Positions 27,651 through 36,116 of a stretch of DNA of 45,680 bases are shown here, one piece after another. This DNA is from Oxalobacter sp. (GTDB lineage Bacteria > Pseudomonadota > Gammaproteobacteria > Burkholderiales > Burkholderiaceae_D): assembly GCA_016291665.1 (NCBI GenBank), contig JAEEYE010000018.1:1-45680 (forward strand), in the 5' to 3' direction. The first letter of the stretch is position 1. Each line of letters starts with the position of its first letter. Made by a program: the position numbers and the translations under genes. Below the pieces are notes generated by a model. It ran no database searches and was not told the origin of the DNA. It worked only from the letters and a program-made list of their open reading frames with translations.

Positions 27651-28946
27651 TTACAGGGTTGTATCCTGGAAGATACCCTGTTTTTCCAGTTCTTCAACTT
27701 CACGGTTGTTGTTTTCAATGAAACGACGACGCCATGGTTTCAGAACGAAGAAGGACAGGAGTGAGCAGGTACCTGCGATACATGCGGACATGATGAAGGT
27801 ACGGTCCCAGTTACCACCTTTAGAGAGCCATGCACCGATTGGAACCAGGAATGCAGAGGTACCTTTTGCAGTGTACAGCGTACCTGCGTTACCTGCTGCG
27901 TACCTAGCACCGAAGGTGTCAGCACACATGGATGGGAACAGGGAGAAGATTTCACCCCAGCATGCAAACGTCATTGCTGCGAAGAACATGAAGCCGACTG
28001 GAGAACGGCCGAAGAAGACCAGACCCAGCAGAGCCAATGCTTCACCACCGAACACGACCAACATCAGGTTTTCACGACCGAAGCGGTCAGAGAGGTAACC
28101 CATGATAGGACGGGTAGCACCGTTACAGATGTTGTCGATAGACATTGCCATGGTCAGCAATGGGAGGGTAACGCCCATGCAGGTGACAGGAATCTTGTTC
28201 AGGCCATAGTCTTTGGAAACTGGACCGAAGGATGCCGTACCCATAATACCACCAGAAGCAACACCAACGAACAGAGCCCAAATCAGCCAGAAGAGAGGCT
28301 GCTGGATCAACTGAATCTGGTTGTAGTTCTTCTTAGAAGTAATGACACGTGGTTTGATCTGCGTTCCTGGTGGCAGTTTTGCGCGAGGCATAAACAGTGC
28401 ACAACCAGCGATGATAACGCCCTGAACGATACCGAAGACCAAGAAGGCCTGTTCGTAGCCAGAGGAGTTGATCATGTTAGCAACAGGAATAACGGTAATA
28501 GCAGCACCACCACCGAAACCTGCAGCCGTTGCACCAGATGCCAGACCACGTTTGTCCGGGAACCATTTCAGTGAGTTACCAGAGCAGGTACCATAAACAG
28601 CACCAGCACCAGCACCGGTCAGAACCTGTGCAAAGTACAGGACGCCCAGGCTGGAAGCCATGGAGCAGATGATCCAACCGATGGTAACGAGGATTGCACC
28701 GAAGATAATAACAGGACGTGGGCCGAATTTATCGACGCCCCAGCCTTCCAGAGGAACCAGCCAGGTTTCGAAAATCAGGAAGATAGTAAAGGACAACTGA
28801 ATTGCAGCACGTGCCCAATGATATTTATCTTCAATTGGGCCAACGAACAGAGTCCAGCCATACTGACAGTTTGCCACGGTAGCCATACAGGTGATACCGA
28901 GGAAAAGCTGTATTACCCGGTTAGGGTACTTTTCTTGTGTAGCCAT
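27651..28946 (-). CDS. OxlT-family (OFA) major facilitator, probable oxalate/formate or related anion antiporter
   Basis: A 431-residue MFS carrier with twelve predicted membrane helices. The start is ATG 28946 with AGGAGAG 7 bases upstream; an upstream in-frame start at 28979 has no comparable site. It resembles OxlT of O. formigenes: VDKFGPR in the loop 2-3 region, WFPDKRGLASG, and the two charged residues in membrane helices known to bind oxalate in OxlT, here the arginine of NGATRPIMG (OxlT Arg272) and the lysine of LYTAKGTSAF (OxlT Lys355). N-terminal and loop sequences differ from the classical OxlT, so this is probably a paralogue; its preferred exchange pair (oxalate/formate or another carboxylate) cannot be set from sequence. 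It is a single gene with its own terminator. Confidence 0.85.
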   Translation of the reverse strand: MATQEKYPNRVIQLFLGITCMATVANCQYGWTLFVGPIEDKYHWARAAIQLSFTIFLIFETWLVPLEGWGVDKFGPRPVIIFGAILVTIGWIICSMASSLGVLYFAQVLTGAGAGAVYGTCSGNSLKWFPDKRGLASGATAAGFGGGAAITVIPVANMINSSGYEQAFLVFGIVQGVIIAGCALFMPRAKLPPGTQIKPRVITSKKNYNQIQLIQQPLFWLIWALFVGVASGGIMGTASFGPVSKDYGLNKIPVTCMGVTLPLLTMAMSIDNICNGATRPIMGYLSDRFGRENLMLVVFGGEALALLGLVFFGRSPVGFMFFAAMTFACWGEIFSLFPSMCADTFGARYAAGNAGTLYTAKGTSAFLVPIGAWLSKGGNWDRTFIMSACIAGTCSLLSFFVLKPWRRRFIENNNREVEELEKQGIFQDTTL

Positions 28947-29108
28947 ATCTACTCTCCTATTTGTGTTTTTTAGACACATTCATCATTTACGGATGTAATC
29001 CCCGTTTCATTTAATAATGATGATCTTGCTACATAGTAAAAAAAGGCAATATGAACCCTTCTTCACTTGATTGCTCTGCTATTTTGCGAGAACAAAACCT
29101 TTGTGACC

Positions 29109-29219
29109 ATGACCAAAGTCAAGAATCCCCATTTAAAGTCCATTCTTTATGCCTGTTTTTTCAGTATTACTTGCCTCGGAATCGCCTACTTCGCCCACCG
29201 AGACTCTCTTGCAAGCTGA
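29109..29219 (+). CDS. Possible 36-residue single-span membrane peptide
   Basis: In the gap between the OxlT-like gene and the thioesterase gene, on the opposite strand, an ATG at 29109 opens a 36-codon frame. The product has a basic N-terminus (MTKVKNPHLK), one hydrophobic span of about 18 residues (ILYACFFSITCLGIAYFA) and a short polar end. This is the form of many bacterial small membrane proteins. Against it, there is no good ribosome binding site and no clear promoter, and chance frames of this size are common. An in-frame GTG two codons upstream is an alternative start. Confidence 0.25.
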   Translation: MTKVKNPHLKSILYACFFSITCLGIAYFAHRDSLAS

Positions 29220-29223
29220 AAAT

Positions 29224-29625
29224 TCATACCCGCTTGCGTAACATCCTCTCAAAAGTCCTACTCTTAGCTAGCATCCGCTGATGCCGCCCTCGCCCGATTT
29301 CGCCTTGGCTATCCCAAGCGCATACTTCGAATTCGACAGTTTTCCCAGCAATGCCAACAACCTCGGCCTTAACCCTAACTTGAGCCCCAACAGGCGTCAT
29401 CACACCATGTGTCAGATTAACCCCCGTCCCAACCGACTCCCAGTCTTCAGGCATATGAGCATCTAGAACTTCCTGAGCAGCAGCCTCCATCAGAGCCACC
29501 AAAGCAGGCGTTGCCAGCACTAAAGATCTTCCGCTCCCCATCTGTTTTGCCGTCTTGTCTTCAGTCACAGTAGCAGACAACTCAGCAACCATACCAACTT
29601 TGATATTTACTTGCCCCTTCTTCAT
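29224..29625 (-). CDS. FlK-like hotdog-fold thioesterase
   Basis: A 133-residue acyl-CoA thioesterase of the fluoroacetyl-CoA thioesterase (FlK) type. The family signature MGSG ... VLATPALVALMEAAA is clear. The three residues matching the FlK catalytic set have the same spacing: Thr39, Glu47 and His73 (FlK Thr42, Glu50, His76). Small thioesterases of this type hydrolyse short or unusual acyl-CoAs. In an oxalate degrader, formyl-CoA and oxalyl-CoA are present, so a housekeeping role in releasing CoA is possible; this is inference. It follows the pyk terminator and its start overlaps no other gene. The weak, closely spaced AAGGAAG before ATG is the only ribosome binding site seen. Confidence 0.85.
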   Translation of the reverse strand: MKKGQVNIKVGMVAELSATVTEDKTAKQMGSGRSLVLATPALVALMEAAAQEVLDAHMPEDWESVGTGVNLTHGVMTPVGAQVRVKAEVVGIAGKTVEFEVCAWDSQGEIGRGRHQRMLAKSRTFERMLRKRV

Positions 29626-29647
29626 CTTCCTTCATATCTCCAAGATA

Positions 29648-29679
29648 TAGAAAAGCCCGGGAGCAAGGCCAATCCGGGC
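29648..29679 (-). terminator. Intrinsic terminator of the glyoxylate operon after pyk
   Basis: GCCCGG (29655-29660) and CCGGGC (29674-29679) pair; on the minus strand the stem is followed by TTTTC. It lies about 20 bases past the pyk stop and separates the operon from the thioesterase gene. Confidence 0.7.
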
Positions 29680-29701
29680 AATTTCTTCTTATGACTTCTG
29701 A

Positions 29702-31129
29702 TTACTTGCTTGGCGGCATAACCGCAGTCCTCAATAGATTTGTAGTACCACACGAACCAAACGGCATTCCCCCTACGATTGTCAGCGCATCCCCTGGTAA
29801 GGCAAACCCTTCCTCATAAGCTGTCTGGCAAGCCGCATTCACCATATCATTCACATCATGAATGCTGTGATCAAGCAAGGTAGAATGGATGCCCCAAGCT
29901 AACGCAAGCCGCCTAGCCGTCTGGAGATAGGGCGTAATACTCAAAATGGGCGCATCAGGACGCCCCCTAGCTGTACGCAAACTGGTAGACCCGCTCTCTG
30001 TATAGGTAACATTGACCGTTGCATTGATTCCTTTTGAAACAGAACGCATAGCAAGGCAAATAGCATCACTATCCATCTCCTGCCTGATTTCCTGCTGTGC
30101 ATTAATCATCTGACTATAAAGCGGGTCGCTTTCCACTTCCGCAATAATACGGTTCATCATAGCAACGGACTCTACAGGATAAGCCCCGCTCGCCGACTCT
30201 GCGGATAGCATGACTGCGTCAGTCCCCTCATAGATAGCTGTTGCAACATCAGACGCCTCTGCGCGAGTCGGTGTTGGTGAACCAATCATCGACTCCAACA
30301 TCTGCGTTGCAACAATCGTCGGTTTACCATACTGCCTGCAAGTCCGGATGATACGAATCTGCGCACCCGGTACCTTTTCCGGAGGCAGTTCCACCCCCAA
30401 GTCGCCTCGTGCAACCATGACTGCATCAGAATCCCGAACAATCGCCTCAAGCTGATCCAATGCCGAAGGTTTCTCCAGCTTAGTCATCAAAAGCGCTCTC
30501 CCAGCAATGATTTTCCGCGCTTCAATAAGATCTTCTGGTCGCTGGACAAATGAAAGCGCCACCCAATCAACCCCCAAAGAAAGCGCAAACTCAAGGTCAC
30601 GCCGATCCTTTTCCGTCAAAATTGGGATAGGTAGCACAACATCTGGAACATTCAACCCTTTTCGGTTTGACAAAAATCCACCCGTGTCCACATGAGCCCG
30701 AATCTCTGCGTCTGTCCCACTAACCACCGTCATCCGAACTTTGCCGTCATCTAAGGAAATTCCATGCCCCGGTTCCATGATGCCGAACAGTTCAGGGTGC
30801 GGTAGACATACCCGTTTTGCATCTCCAGGTGTGGGATTTCGATCAAACACAAACTCGCTACCCGCCTTAATCTGCACCTTATCTTCTTGAAAAGTACCAA
30901 TGCGGAGTTTCGGCCCTTGCAAATCCGCCAAAATAGCAATGGGACGTCCCACCAACCTTTCAACCTCGCGAACGGTCTCATGACGCTTGCGGTGGTCTTC
31001 TTGCGTACCATGGCTAAAATTAAAGCGGAAAACATCGACACCCGCCTCGAACAAAGCAAGAATCATTTCTTTGCTCGAGCTTGCAGGCCCTAATGTCGCT
31101 ACAATCTTAGCCTTGCGTTGACGGCGCAT
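29702..31129 (-). CDS. pyk: Pyruvate kinase
   Basis: Transfers phosphate from PEP to ADP, giving ATP and pyruvate. The 475-residue protein has the N-terminal RKAKIVATLGPASSS, the substrate-binding FRFNFSHG, the catalytic-lysine segment MTKLEKPSALDQL, MVARGDLGVELP, and the activation-site region MLSAESASGAYP. The C-terminal regulatory domain is present. The start at ATG 31129 follows AGGTAGGTG. It begins 20 bp after ttuD, so it is the last gene of the gcl operon. As TtuD-type kinases make 2-phosphoglycerate, enolase plus this enzyme would turn it into pyruvate and recover ATP. Pyruvate kinase next to glycerate kinase is also seen in tartrate (ttu) gene clusters. Confidence 0.95.
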   Translation of the reverse strand: MRRQRKAKIVATLGPASSSKEMILALFEAGVDVFRFNFSHGTQEDHRKRHETVREVERLVGRPIAILADLQGPKLRIGTFQEDKVQIKAGSEFVFDRNPTPGDAKRVCLPHPELFGIMEPGHGISLDDGKVRMTVVSGTDAEIRAHVDTGGFLSNRKGLNVPDVVLPIPILTEKDRRDLEFALSLGVDWVALSFVQRPEDLIEARKIIAGRALLMTKLEKPSALDQLEAIVRDSDAVMVARGDLGVELPPEKVPGAQIRIIRTCRQYGKPTIVATQMLESMIGSPTPTRAEASDVATAIYEGTDAVMLSAESASGAYPVESVAMMNRIIAEVESDPLYSQMINAQQEIRQEMDSDAICLAMRSVSKGINATVNVTYTESGSTSLRTARGRPDAPILSITPYLQTARRLALAWGIHSTLLDHSIHDVNDMVNAACQTAYEEGFALPGDALTIVGGMPFGSCGTTNLLRTAVMPPSK

Positions 31130-31149
31130 GGTTTCACCTACCTTTATGC

Positions 31150-32418
31150 TTATAAAATCAGGATTGCACGAAAATCATTGACATTAGTTCTGGTAGGTTC
31201 CGTAACAATCAAATCATCCAAGGCATCAAAAAAACCATAGCCATCATTGTTTTCCAACATCTTCAATGGCCGTAGCCCCTTAGCCTCTGCACGAGCAATC
31301 GAATCTGGGGAATAGACAGCGCCTGCATTGTCTTCCGAACCATCAATGCCATCAGTATCACAGGCAACAGCATAGATACCTTCTGCACCATTCAAGGAAA
31401 TTGCAAGGCTAAGCAGGAATTCTGCATTACGGCCACCTCGCCCATTGCCTCTAACTGTTACAGTCGTTTCACCTCCGGAAAGGATGACACATGGTTTGGC
31501 AAATGGCTGCCCCCTACCGACAACCTGGAGCGCCATTGCTGCATGCATCTTAGCGATATCACGAGATTCTCCTTCAATGCAATCCGATAAGATGTAAGGC
31601 GAAACACCACGAGAACGCGCAAGTTTTGCTGCTGCTTCTAACGCATCCTGAGCAGTCGCAATGATATGACTTTCGTGTCCAGCAAAAATCGGGTTGTCTG
31701 GCTTCACCGATTCGCCTTTACCACTCTCAAGATATTGGATGATATGGTCAGGAACTTCAATCTGGTATTTTCTCATGATGGCGAGCGCATCGGCACAGGT
31801 CGTTGGATCCGGCAGCGTTGGTCCACTTGCAATAATACCGGGATCATCACCTGGAATATCGGAAATCAAAAGCGTAACGACCTTTGCGGGCGCACACGCA
31901 AGTGCCAGACGCCCCCCCTTGATGCCAGACAGGTGCTTGCGGACACAATTCATTTCGGCAATATTTGCCCCACTCCTTAAGAGCTGGCGGTTAATTGACT
32001 GTTTTTCTTCAAGCGCAATGCCTTCACCAGGAAGCGCCAACAGTGCAGACCCGCCGCCAGAAATCAAACAAAGCACCAGGTCGTTTTCTGTTAATCCACT
32101 AACCATTTCCTTAATCCGACCTGCTGCAGCACGACCTGCCGCATCGGGAACTGGATGAGCTGCCTCAACAACCTCAATACGCCGACAGGGCATTCCGTGG
32201 CCATAACGCGTAACAACAAGACCACTTAAATCCCCTTCCCAATGGTCTTCAACGGCCTTAGCCATTGCGGCAGCGCCCTTACCGGCCCCGATAACAATGG
32301 TTCTGCCCCCCTTTACAGGTTTCGGCAAATACTTCGGCAGGCATTTTTCTGCACTAACTGCTGAAACAGCACTTGCAAAAAGATCTTTCAGAAACTGTTT
32401 TGGATTATCGACTGACAT
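31150..32418 (-). CDS. ttuD: Glycerate 2-kinase, TtuD/MOFRL type
   Basis: Phosphorylates D-glycerate, with ATP, to 2-phosphoglycerate. The 422-residue protein has the N-terminal GckA/TtuD domain (TIVIGAGKGAAAMAKA near 40-55, LCLISGGGSALL, and IASGPTLPDPTTCADAL) and a C-terminal MOFRL domain with GGETTVTVRGNGRGGRN and ACDTDGIDGSEDNAGA. The start has AGGAAAG upstream. It is separated from glxR by 142 bp holding two strong hairpins, which may reduce or tune its expression relative to the earlier genes, and is closely followed by pyk. Class assignment (2-kinase rather than 3-kinase) rests on the family. Confidence 0.93.
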   Translation of the reverse strand: MSVDNPKQFLKDLFASAVSAVSAEKCLPKYLPKPVKGGRTIVIGAGKGAAAMAKAVEDHWEGDLSGLVVTRYGHGMPCRRIEVVEAAHPVPDAAGRAAAGRIKEMVSGLTENDLVLCLISGGGSALLALPGEGIALEEKQSINRQLLRSGANIAEMNCVRKHLSGIKGGRLALACAPAKVVTLLISDIPGDDPGIIASGPTLPDPTTCADALAIMRKYQIEVPDHIIQYLESGKGESVKPDNPIFAGHESHIIATAQDALEAAAKLARSRGVSPYILSDCIEGESRDIAKMHAAMALQVVGRGQPFAKPCVILSGGETTVTVRGNGRGGRNAEFLLSLAISLNGAEGIYAVACDTDGIDGSEDNAGAVYSPDSIARAEAKGLRPLKMLENNDGYGFFDALDDLIVTEPTRTNVNDFRAILIL

Positions 32419-32432
32419 ATTACTTTCCTAAT

Positions 32433-32500
32433 AAAAAAGCCACCAAATCGTTGCAGAATCCCGATTCGCAGAATCGTTCCGCATACCATTTGATGGCTTT
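32433..32500 (-). terminator. Branched hairpin with T6 tract between glxR and ttuD
   Basis: AAAGCCACCAAAT (32436-32448) and ATTTGATGGCTTT (32488-32500) pair over 13 positions with a single non-Watson-Crick pair. The enclosed segment holds a smaller GATTC/GAATC hairpin. On the minus strand the outer stem is followed by TTTTTT. It lies inside an operon, so it may be a partial terminator that sets lower levels of ttuD and pyk. Confidence 0.55.
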
Positions 32501-32515
32501 GGTATGACTGGCATC

Positions 32516-32545
32516 AGGTCAGACTCCGTAATCGTTGCCTGACCT
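32516..32545 (-). repeat. Second intercistronic hairpin after glxR
   Basis: AGGTCAG (32516-32522) and CTGACCT (32539-32545) are perfect 7-bp complements, 16 bases past the glxR stop. With no T tract it is more likely an mRNA-stabilising 3' structure than a terminator. Confidence 0.5.
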
Positions 32546-32560
32546 ACAACCTAGAAGAAA

Positions 32561-33448
32561 TCAAGCTTTTGCGATTTCGTGGTCTGCCATCATTTCCAGG
32601 GCACGGCACATTGCGGAGTGGTCGCTACCGCTCAGACCATGGGCTGCGCAAGAGTTGAAAAGTTCCTGTGCAGTTGCCGTATTAGGCAGGCTGATACCCA
32701 AGGACTTAGCCCCCTGCAGAGCCAAGTTCAGATCCTTCTGATGCAGGTTGATACGGAAACCAGGGTTAAAGGTGCGTTTAACCATACGTTCACCGTGAAC
32801 TTCCAAGATACGGGAAGAAGCAAAACCGCCCATCAATGCCTGACGTACCTTTGCTGGATCTGCACCAGCTTTAGATGCAAACAGGAGTGCTTCAGAAACA
32901 GCTTCAATGGTCAATGCAACAATAATCTGGTTAGCAACCTTACAGGTCTGGCCCGCACCATTGTCACCAACCAATGTGATATTCTTGCCCATCAACTGGA
33001 ACAGTGGTTTAACTTTGTTGAAGGTTTCTTCCTTACCACCAATCATGAAAGACAGAGAACCTTCATATGCACCAACCTGACCACCCGAAACTGGAGCATC
33101 CAAGTATTCACAGCCCAGATCATTAATCTTCTTAGCAAATTCCTTCGTGCCAATTGGGGAGATGGAGCTCATATCGACAACGATCTTACCAGCGGTCAAG
33201 CCTTCTGCGACGCCACCTGCACTAAACAGGACAGATTCAACATCAGGGGTATCAGGAACCATGATGAAGACGATATCGGACTTCTGCGCAACTTCCTTAC
33301 CATTTGCACACTGGATAGCGCCGCCCTTTGCCAGCTCTTCAGGAATGTCTTTCCTATCGTTGACATAGAGGGTATTGCCTGCCTTCTGCAGATTGAGTGC
33401 CATTGGGGTTCCCATGATACCCAGACCGATAAAACCAAGATTTGCCAT
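32561..33448 (-). CDS. glxR: Tartronate semialdehyde reductase (2-hydroxy-3-oxopropionate reductase)
   Basis: NAD(P)H-dependent reduction of tartronate semialdehyde to D-glycerate. The start at ATG 33448 (MANLGFIGLG) has GGAG 8 bases upstream and gives 295 residues; an in-frame start 9 codons earlier gives an extension unlike the family. The Rossmann motif GLGIMG is at 8-13. The substrate motif DAPVSGGQVGA and the catalytic lysine segment GQTCKVANQI follow, as in beta-hydroxyacid dehydrogenases. The C-terminal FRINLHQKDLNLAL segment fits the GarR/GlxR branch. It lies between hyi (42 bp gap) and ttuD. Family sure; the specific substrate is supported by the operon. Confidence 0.94.
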   Translation of the reverse strand: MANLGFIGLGIMGTPMALNLQKAGNTLYVNDRKDIPEELAKGGAIQCANGKEVAQKSDIVFIMVPDTPDVESVLFSAGGVAEGLTAGKIVVDMSSISPIGTKEFAKKINDLGCEYLDAPVSGGQVGAYEGSLSFMIGGKEETFNKVKPLFQLMGKNITLVGDNGAGQTCKVANQIIVALTIEAVSEALLFASKAGADPAKVRQALMGGFASSRILEVHGERMVKRTFNPGFRINLHQKDLNLALQGAKSLGISLPNTATAQELFNSCAAHGLSGSDHSAMCRALEMMADHEIAKA

Positions 33449-33490
33449 TGCTTGTTTCTCCAAATAGTTTTTCAAAAAATCCTAGACTTC

Positions 33491-34273
33491 TTATTCAACG
33501 TCATATTCTTTCAACCACTTCAGACCTTCGACCGTAGTAGTTGCAGGACGATATTCGCAACCGATATAACCGTCATAGCCGATTTCATCGAGGAACTTGA
33601 ACAGGAAGTGATAGTTAATTTCACCGGTACCTGGTTCATGACGGTTTGGCAGGTCAGCCAGCTGCATATGTTTAATCAAAGGCAAGTTTGCCTTGATGGT
33701 ATTTGCCAATTCACCTTCCATACGCTGCATATGGTAGATGTCATACTGAATGAACAGGTTGTCAGAGCCAACTTCCTTGATGATATCAACCGCCTGCTGG
33801 GTTCTGTTCAAGTACGCATTCTTCATATCAATGGTATTGACAGGTTCAGTAACCAATCGGATACCTTCAGCCTTCAGAGCCGCTGCTGCAAATTTCAGGT
33901 TAGCAACAAAAGTCGCACGCTGTTTTTCTTCAGAAAGACCTGGCAGGGTAGGACCAGACAATGCATTAACCTGAGGAACACCCAGAGCCTTAGCATACTG
34001 GATAGCCTTACCAACACCGTCCTGGAATTCTCCGACACGATCTGGGTGAGAAGCAATACCACGGTCACCAGCAGCCCAATTGCCAGAAGGCAGGTTATGC
34101 AAAACCAATTTCAGATTGTTTTTCTGCAGTCTTTCGCCGATTTCTTCAATGGTATTGTCATATGGGAACAAGAATTCAACTGCCTTGAACCCAGCCTTAG
34201 CAGCTGCTTCAAAACGATCCAAGAAAGGCACTTCATTGAAGAGCATAGACAGGTTAGCGGCGACTTTTGCCAT
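33491..34273 (-). CDS. hyi: Hydroxypyruvate isomerase
   Basis: A TIM-barrel sugar-isomerase-like enzyme interconverting hydroxypyruvate and tartronate semialdehyde. The 260-residue length matches Hyi. Family segments include the N-terminal ANLSMLFNEVPFLDRFEAAA, LLPSGNWAAGDRG-like NLPSGNWAAGDRG, the metal-binding acidic residues in VTEPVNT and QYDIYHMQRMEG, and GCEYRP near the end. The start has AAGGAG upstream. It is second in the gcl operon, 40 bp after gcl and 42 bp before glxR. With Gcl it handles side products of glyoxylate condensation. Confidence 0.94.
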   Translation of the reverse strand: MAKVAANLSMLFNEVPFLDRFEAAAKAGFKAVEFLFPYDNTIEEIGERLQKNNLKLVLHNLPSGNWAAGDRGIASHPDRVGEFQDGVGKAIQYAKALGVPQVNALSGPTLPGLSEEKQRATFVANLKFAAAALKAEGIRLVTEPVNTIDMKNAYLNRTQQAVDIIKEVGSDNLFIQYDIYHMQRMEGELANTIKANLPLIKHMQLADLPNRHEPGTGEINYHFLFKFLDEIGYDGYIGCEYRPATTTVEGLKWLKEYDVE

Positions 34274-34313
34274 TTGTTTTTCTCCTTTTCTCTATATCTT
34301 TAGAAATTACTGC

Positions 34314-36062
34314 TTATTCTGTAATGTCCAGGGCAGTACCCCATTCATTAATCTTATCGAGGTTGCCTCCCATTGGAACATTCGTACGACGTTCCATGAT
34401 GCATTCGACAACGACTGGAACTTGGAATTCCTTCATCAGTTCACGTGCCTTCGTCAATGCTGGGATGATTTCATCAGGCTTACGGCAACGGATAGCCTTA
34501 CAGCCCATACCTTCTGCAATCTTGACAAAATCCATACCATATTCACCAATTTCTGGAGAATTGATATTGTCATAAGAAAGCTGTACACAGTAATCCAAAT
34601 TGTTAAAGCCCAACTGTCCTTGACGGATCAAACCGAGGTAAGCGTTGTTAACGACGACATGGATGTAAGGCAACTTGAACTGCGCACCTGCCGCCAGTTC
34701 CTCAATGTGGAACATGAAATCAAAGTCCCCCGAAATTGCACAGATATCCGCGTCTGGCAATGCAGAACGAACACCCAAGGTAGCAGGGATAGTCCAACCC
34801 AGAGGGCCAGCCTGGCCACAGTCAATCCAGCCGCGTGGATGATAAACCTTCAAGGTCTGGACTGCCGAAATCTGAGACAGGCCAATCGCACAGACATAGT
34901 AGACGTCACGGCCGAAGAAATTATTCATTTCATGCCAAACACGCTGGTACTTCATCGGTACGTCATCCCAATCCGTCTTACGCAGCATCGTACGTTTACG
35001 CTTCAGGCAATCAGCTGCCCACGCAGAGCGATCTTTGAGTTTACCTTCTGCTTTCCACTTCTTAGCTAAAGCAACGAGCTGTTCCAAGGCAGCTTTTGCA
35101 TCGGAGACAACGCCATAATCTGGCGGGAAAACCTTACCAATCTGGGTTGGTTCAATATCGATATGGACAAATTTACGACCGTTACGGTAAGTTGCCAAAC
35201 CACCTGTATGGCGATTTGCCCAGCGATTGCCAATACCCAGCACGAAGTCAGACTGCAAGAAAGAAGCATTCGCATACCGGTGATGTGTCTGGATACCAAC
35301 CATCCCAGCATTTAAGTCATGATCATCAGGAATAGCCCCCCAGCCCATCATCGTTGGAACAACTGGTGTACCCAGGATTTCAGCCAGTTCAACAAGCAGC
35401 GGGGAAGCATCTGCCAAGATAACACCACCGCCTGCAATAATCATCGGTTTTTCCGAATCATTGAGCATCGTCAGCACTTTTTCAATCTGTGCTGGTGTTG
35501 CACTTGGCTTGTCTACTGCCAGAGGTGCATAGGTATCTGGATCAAATTCAATTTCACCCAACTGAACGTCCATTGGTAAGTCAACCAAGCAAGGACCCGG
35601 ACGGCCTGTACGCATCAGATAGAAGGCTTTCTGAAGTACCCAAGGTACCAATTCCGGTTCACGTACAGTGACAGCCATCTTGGTAACAGGACGAGCAATA
35701 TTTTCGATATCAACAGCCTGGAAATCTTCTTTATACAGAACGGAACGTGGTACCTGCCCAGTAATTGCCAGAATAGGAATGGAGTCTGCAATGGCTGAAT
35801 AAAGGCTAGTAACCATATCCGTTGCTGCTGGCCCGGAAGTACAGATACCGACACCGATGTTACCCTGTTTCGCACGGGAATACCCTTCAGCCATATGACC
35901 AATAGCATTGCCATGACGCGCCAGAACATGCTTCATGGTTCCATGTTTCTTAAGCCCCGCGTAAACTGGGTTAATCCCTGCACCAGGAACCCCGAATACT
36001 TGGGTAACACCTTCTTTTTCAAGTACATAGACAGCCGCTTCGGCTGCGGTCATTTTTGCCAT
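34314..36062 (-). CDS. gcl: Glyoxylate carboligase
   Basis: ThDP- and FAD-dependent enzyme joining two glyoxylate molecules into tartronate semialdehyde with loss of CO2; 582 residues, close to E. coli Gcl. It starts at ATG 36062 after [23 protein letters not shown] (about 23-37) and the ThDP-binding region with [13 protein letters not shown] and [10 protein letters not shown] are clear. One departure stands out: where acetohydroxyacid synthases have RHEQGAxH and Gcl usually has RHVEGASH (Val51 replacing the catalytic Glu), this protein has RHGNAIGH, with Gly51 and Asn52. The rest is normal and the operon context is unambiguous. It is the first gene of gcl-hyi-glxR-ttuD-pyk, the known route by which O. 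formigenes assimilates carbon from oxalate via glyoxylate. Confidence 0.95.
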   Translation of the reverse strand: MAKMTAAEAAVYVLEKEGVTQVFGVPGAGINPVYAGLKKHGTMKHVLARHGNAIGHMAEGYSRAKQGNIGVGICTSGPAATDMVTSLYSAIADSIPILAITGQVPRSVLYKEDFQAVDIENIARPVTKMAVTVREPELVPWVLQKAFYLMRTGRPGPCLVDLPMDVQLGEIEFDPDTYAPLAVDKPSATPAQIEKVLTMLNDSEKPMIIAGGGVILADASPLLVELAEILGTPVVPTMMGWGAIPDDHDLNAGMVGIQTHHRYANASFLQSDFVLGIGNRWANRHTGGLATYRNGRKFVHIDIEPTQIGKVFPPDYGVVSDAKAALEQLVALAKKWKAEGKLKDRSAWAADCLKRKRTMLRKTDWDDVPMKYQRVWHEMNNFFGRDVYYVCAIGLSQISAVQTLKVYHPRGWIDCGQAGPLGWTIPATLGVRSALPDADICAISGDFDFMFHIEELAAGAQFKLPYIHVVVNNAYLGLIRQGQLGFNNLDYCVQLSYDNINSPEIGEYGMDFVKIAEGMGCKAIRCRKPDEIIPALTKARELMKEFQVPVVVECIMERRTNVPMGGNLDKINEWGTALDITE

Positions 36063-36110
36063 GAAGCACCTCCTGAGTGAGACAGTTCAGAATTATCGTT
36101 TAAAGACTGC

Positions 36111-36116
36111 ATTATA
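36111..36116 (-). promoter_or_regulatory. -10 element of the gcl operon promoter
   Basis: The minus strand reads a perfect TATAAT 49 bases before the gcl start. No good -35 hexamer lies 16-18 bp upstream, which suggests activator dependence. No known operator was recognised. Confidence 0.4.

Noticed and set aside
28947-29223. Sigma-54 (-24/-12) promoter for the OxlT-like gene, expected from the nearby activator
   Set aside because: No TGGCAC-N5-TTGC pattern was found on the minus strand in this interval. Any link to the activator is by position only.
29051-29281. 76-codon plus-strand frame between the OxlT-like gene and the thioesterase gene
   Set aside because: It overlaps the 3' end of the thioesterase gene on the other strand, has no ribosome binding site, and its sequence has no recognisable features. 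A shorter frame in the same region (29109-29219) is more protein-like and is listed with low confidence.
32579-34303. Very long plus-strand open frame (574 codons) across glxR and hyi
   Set aside because: It lies wholly opposite two well-recognised genes with proper starts and ribosome binding sites. The translation is rich in Cys, Gln and Phe with no family resemblance.
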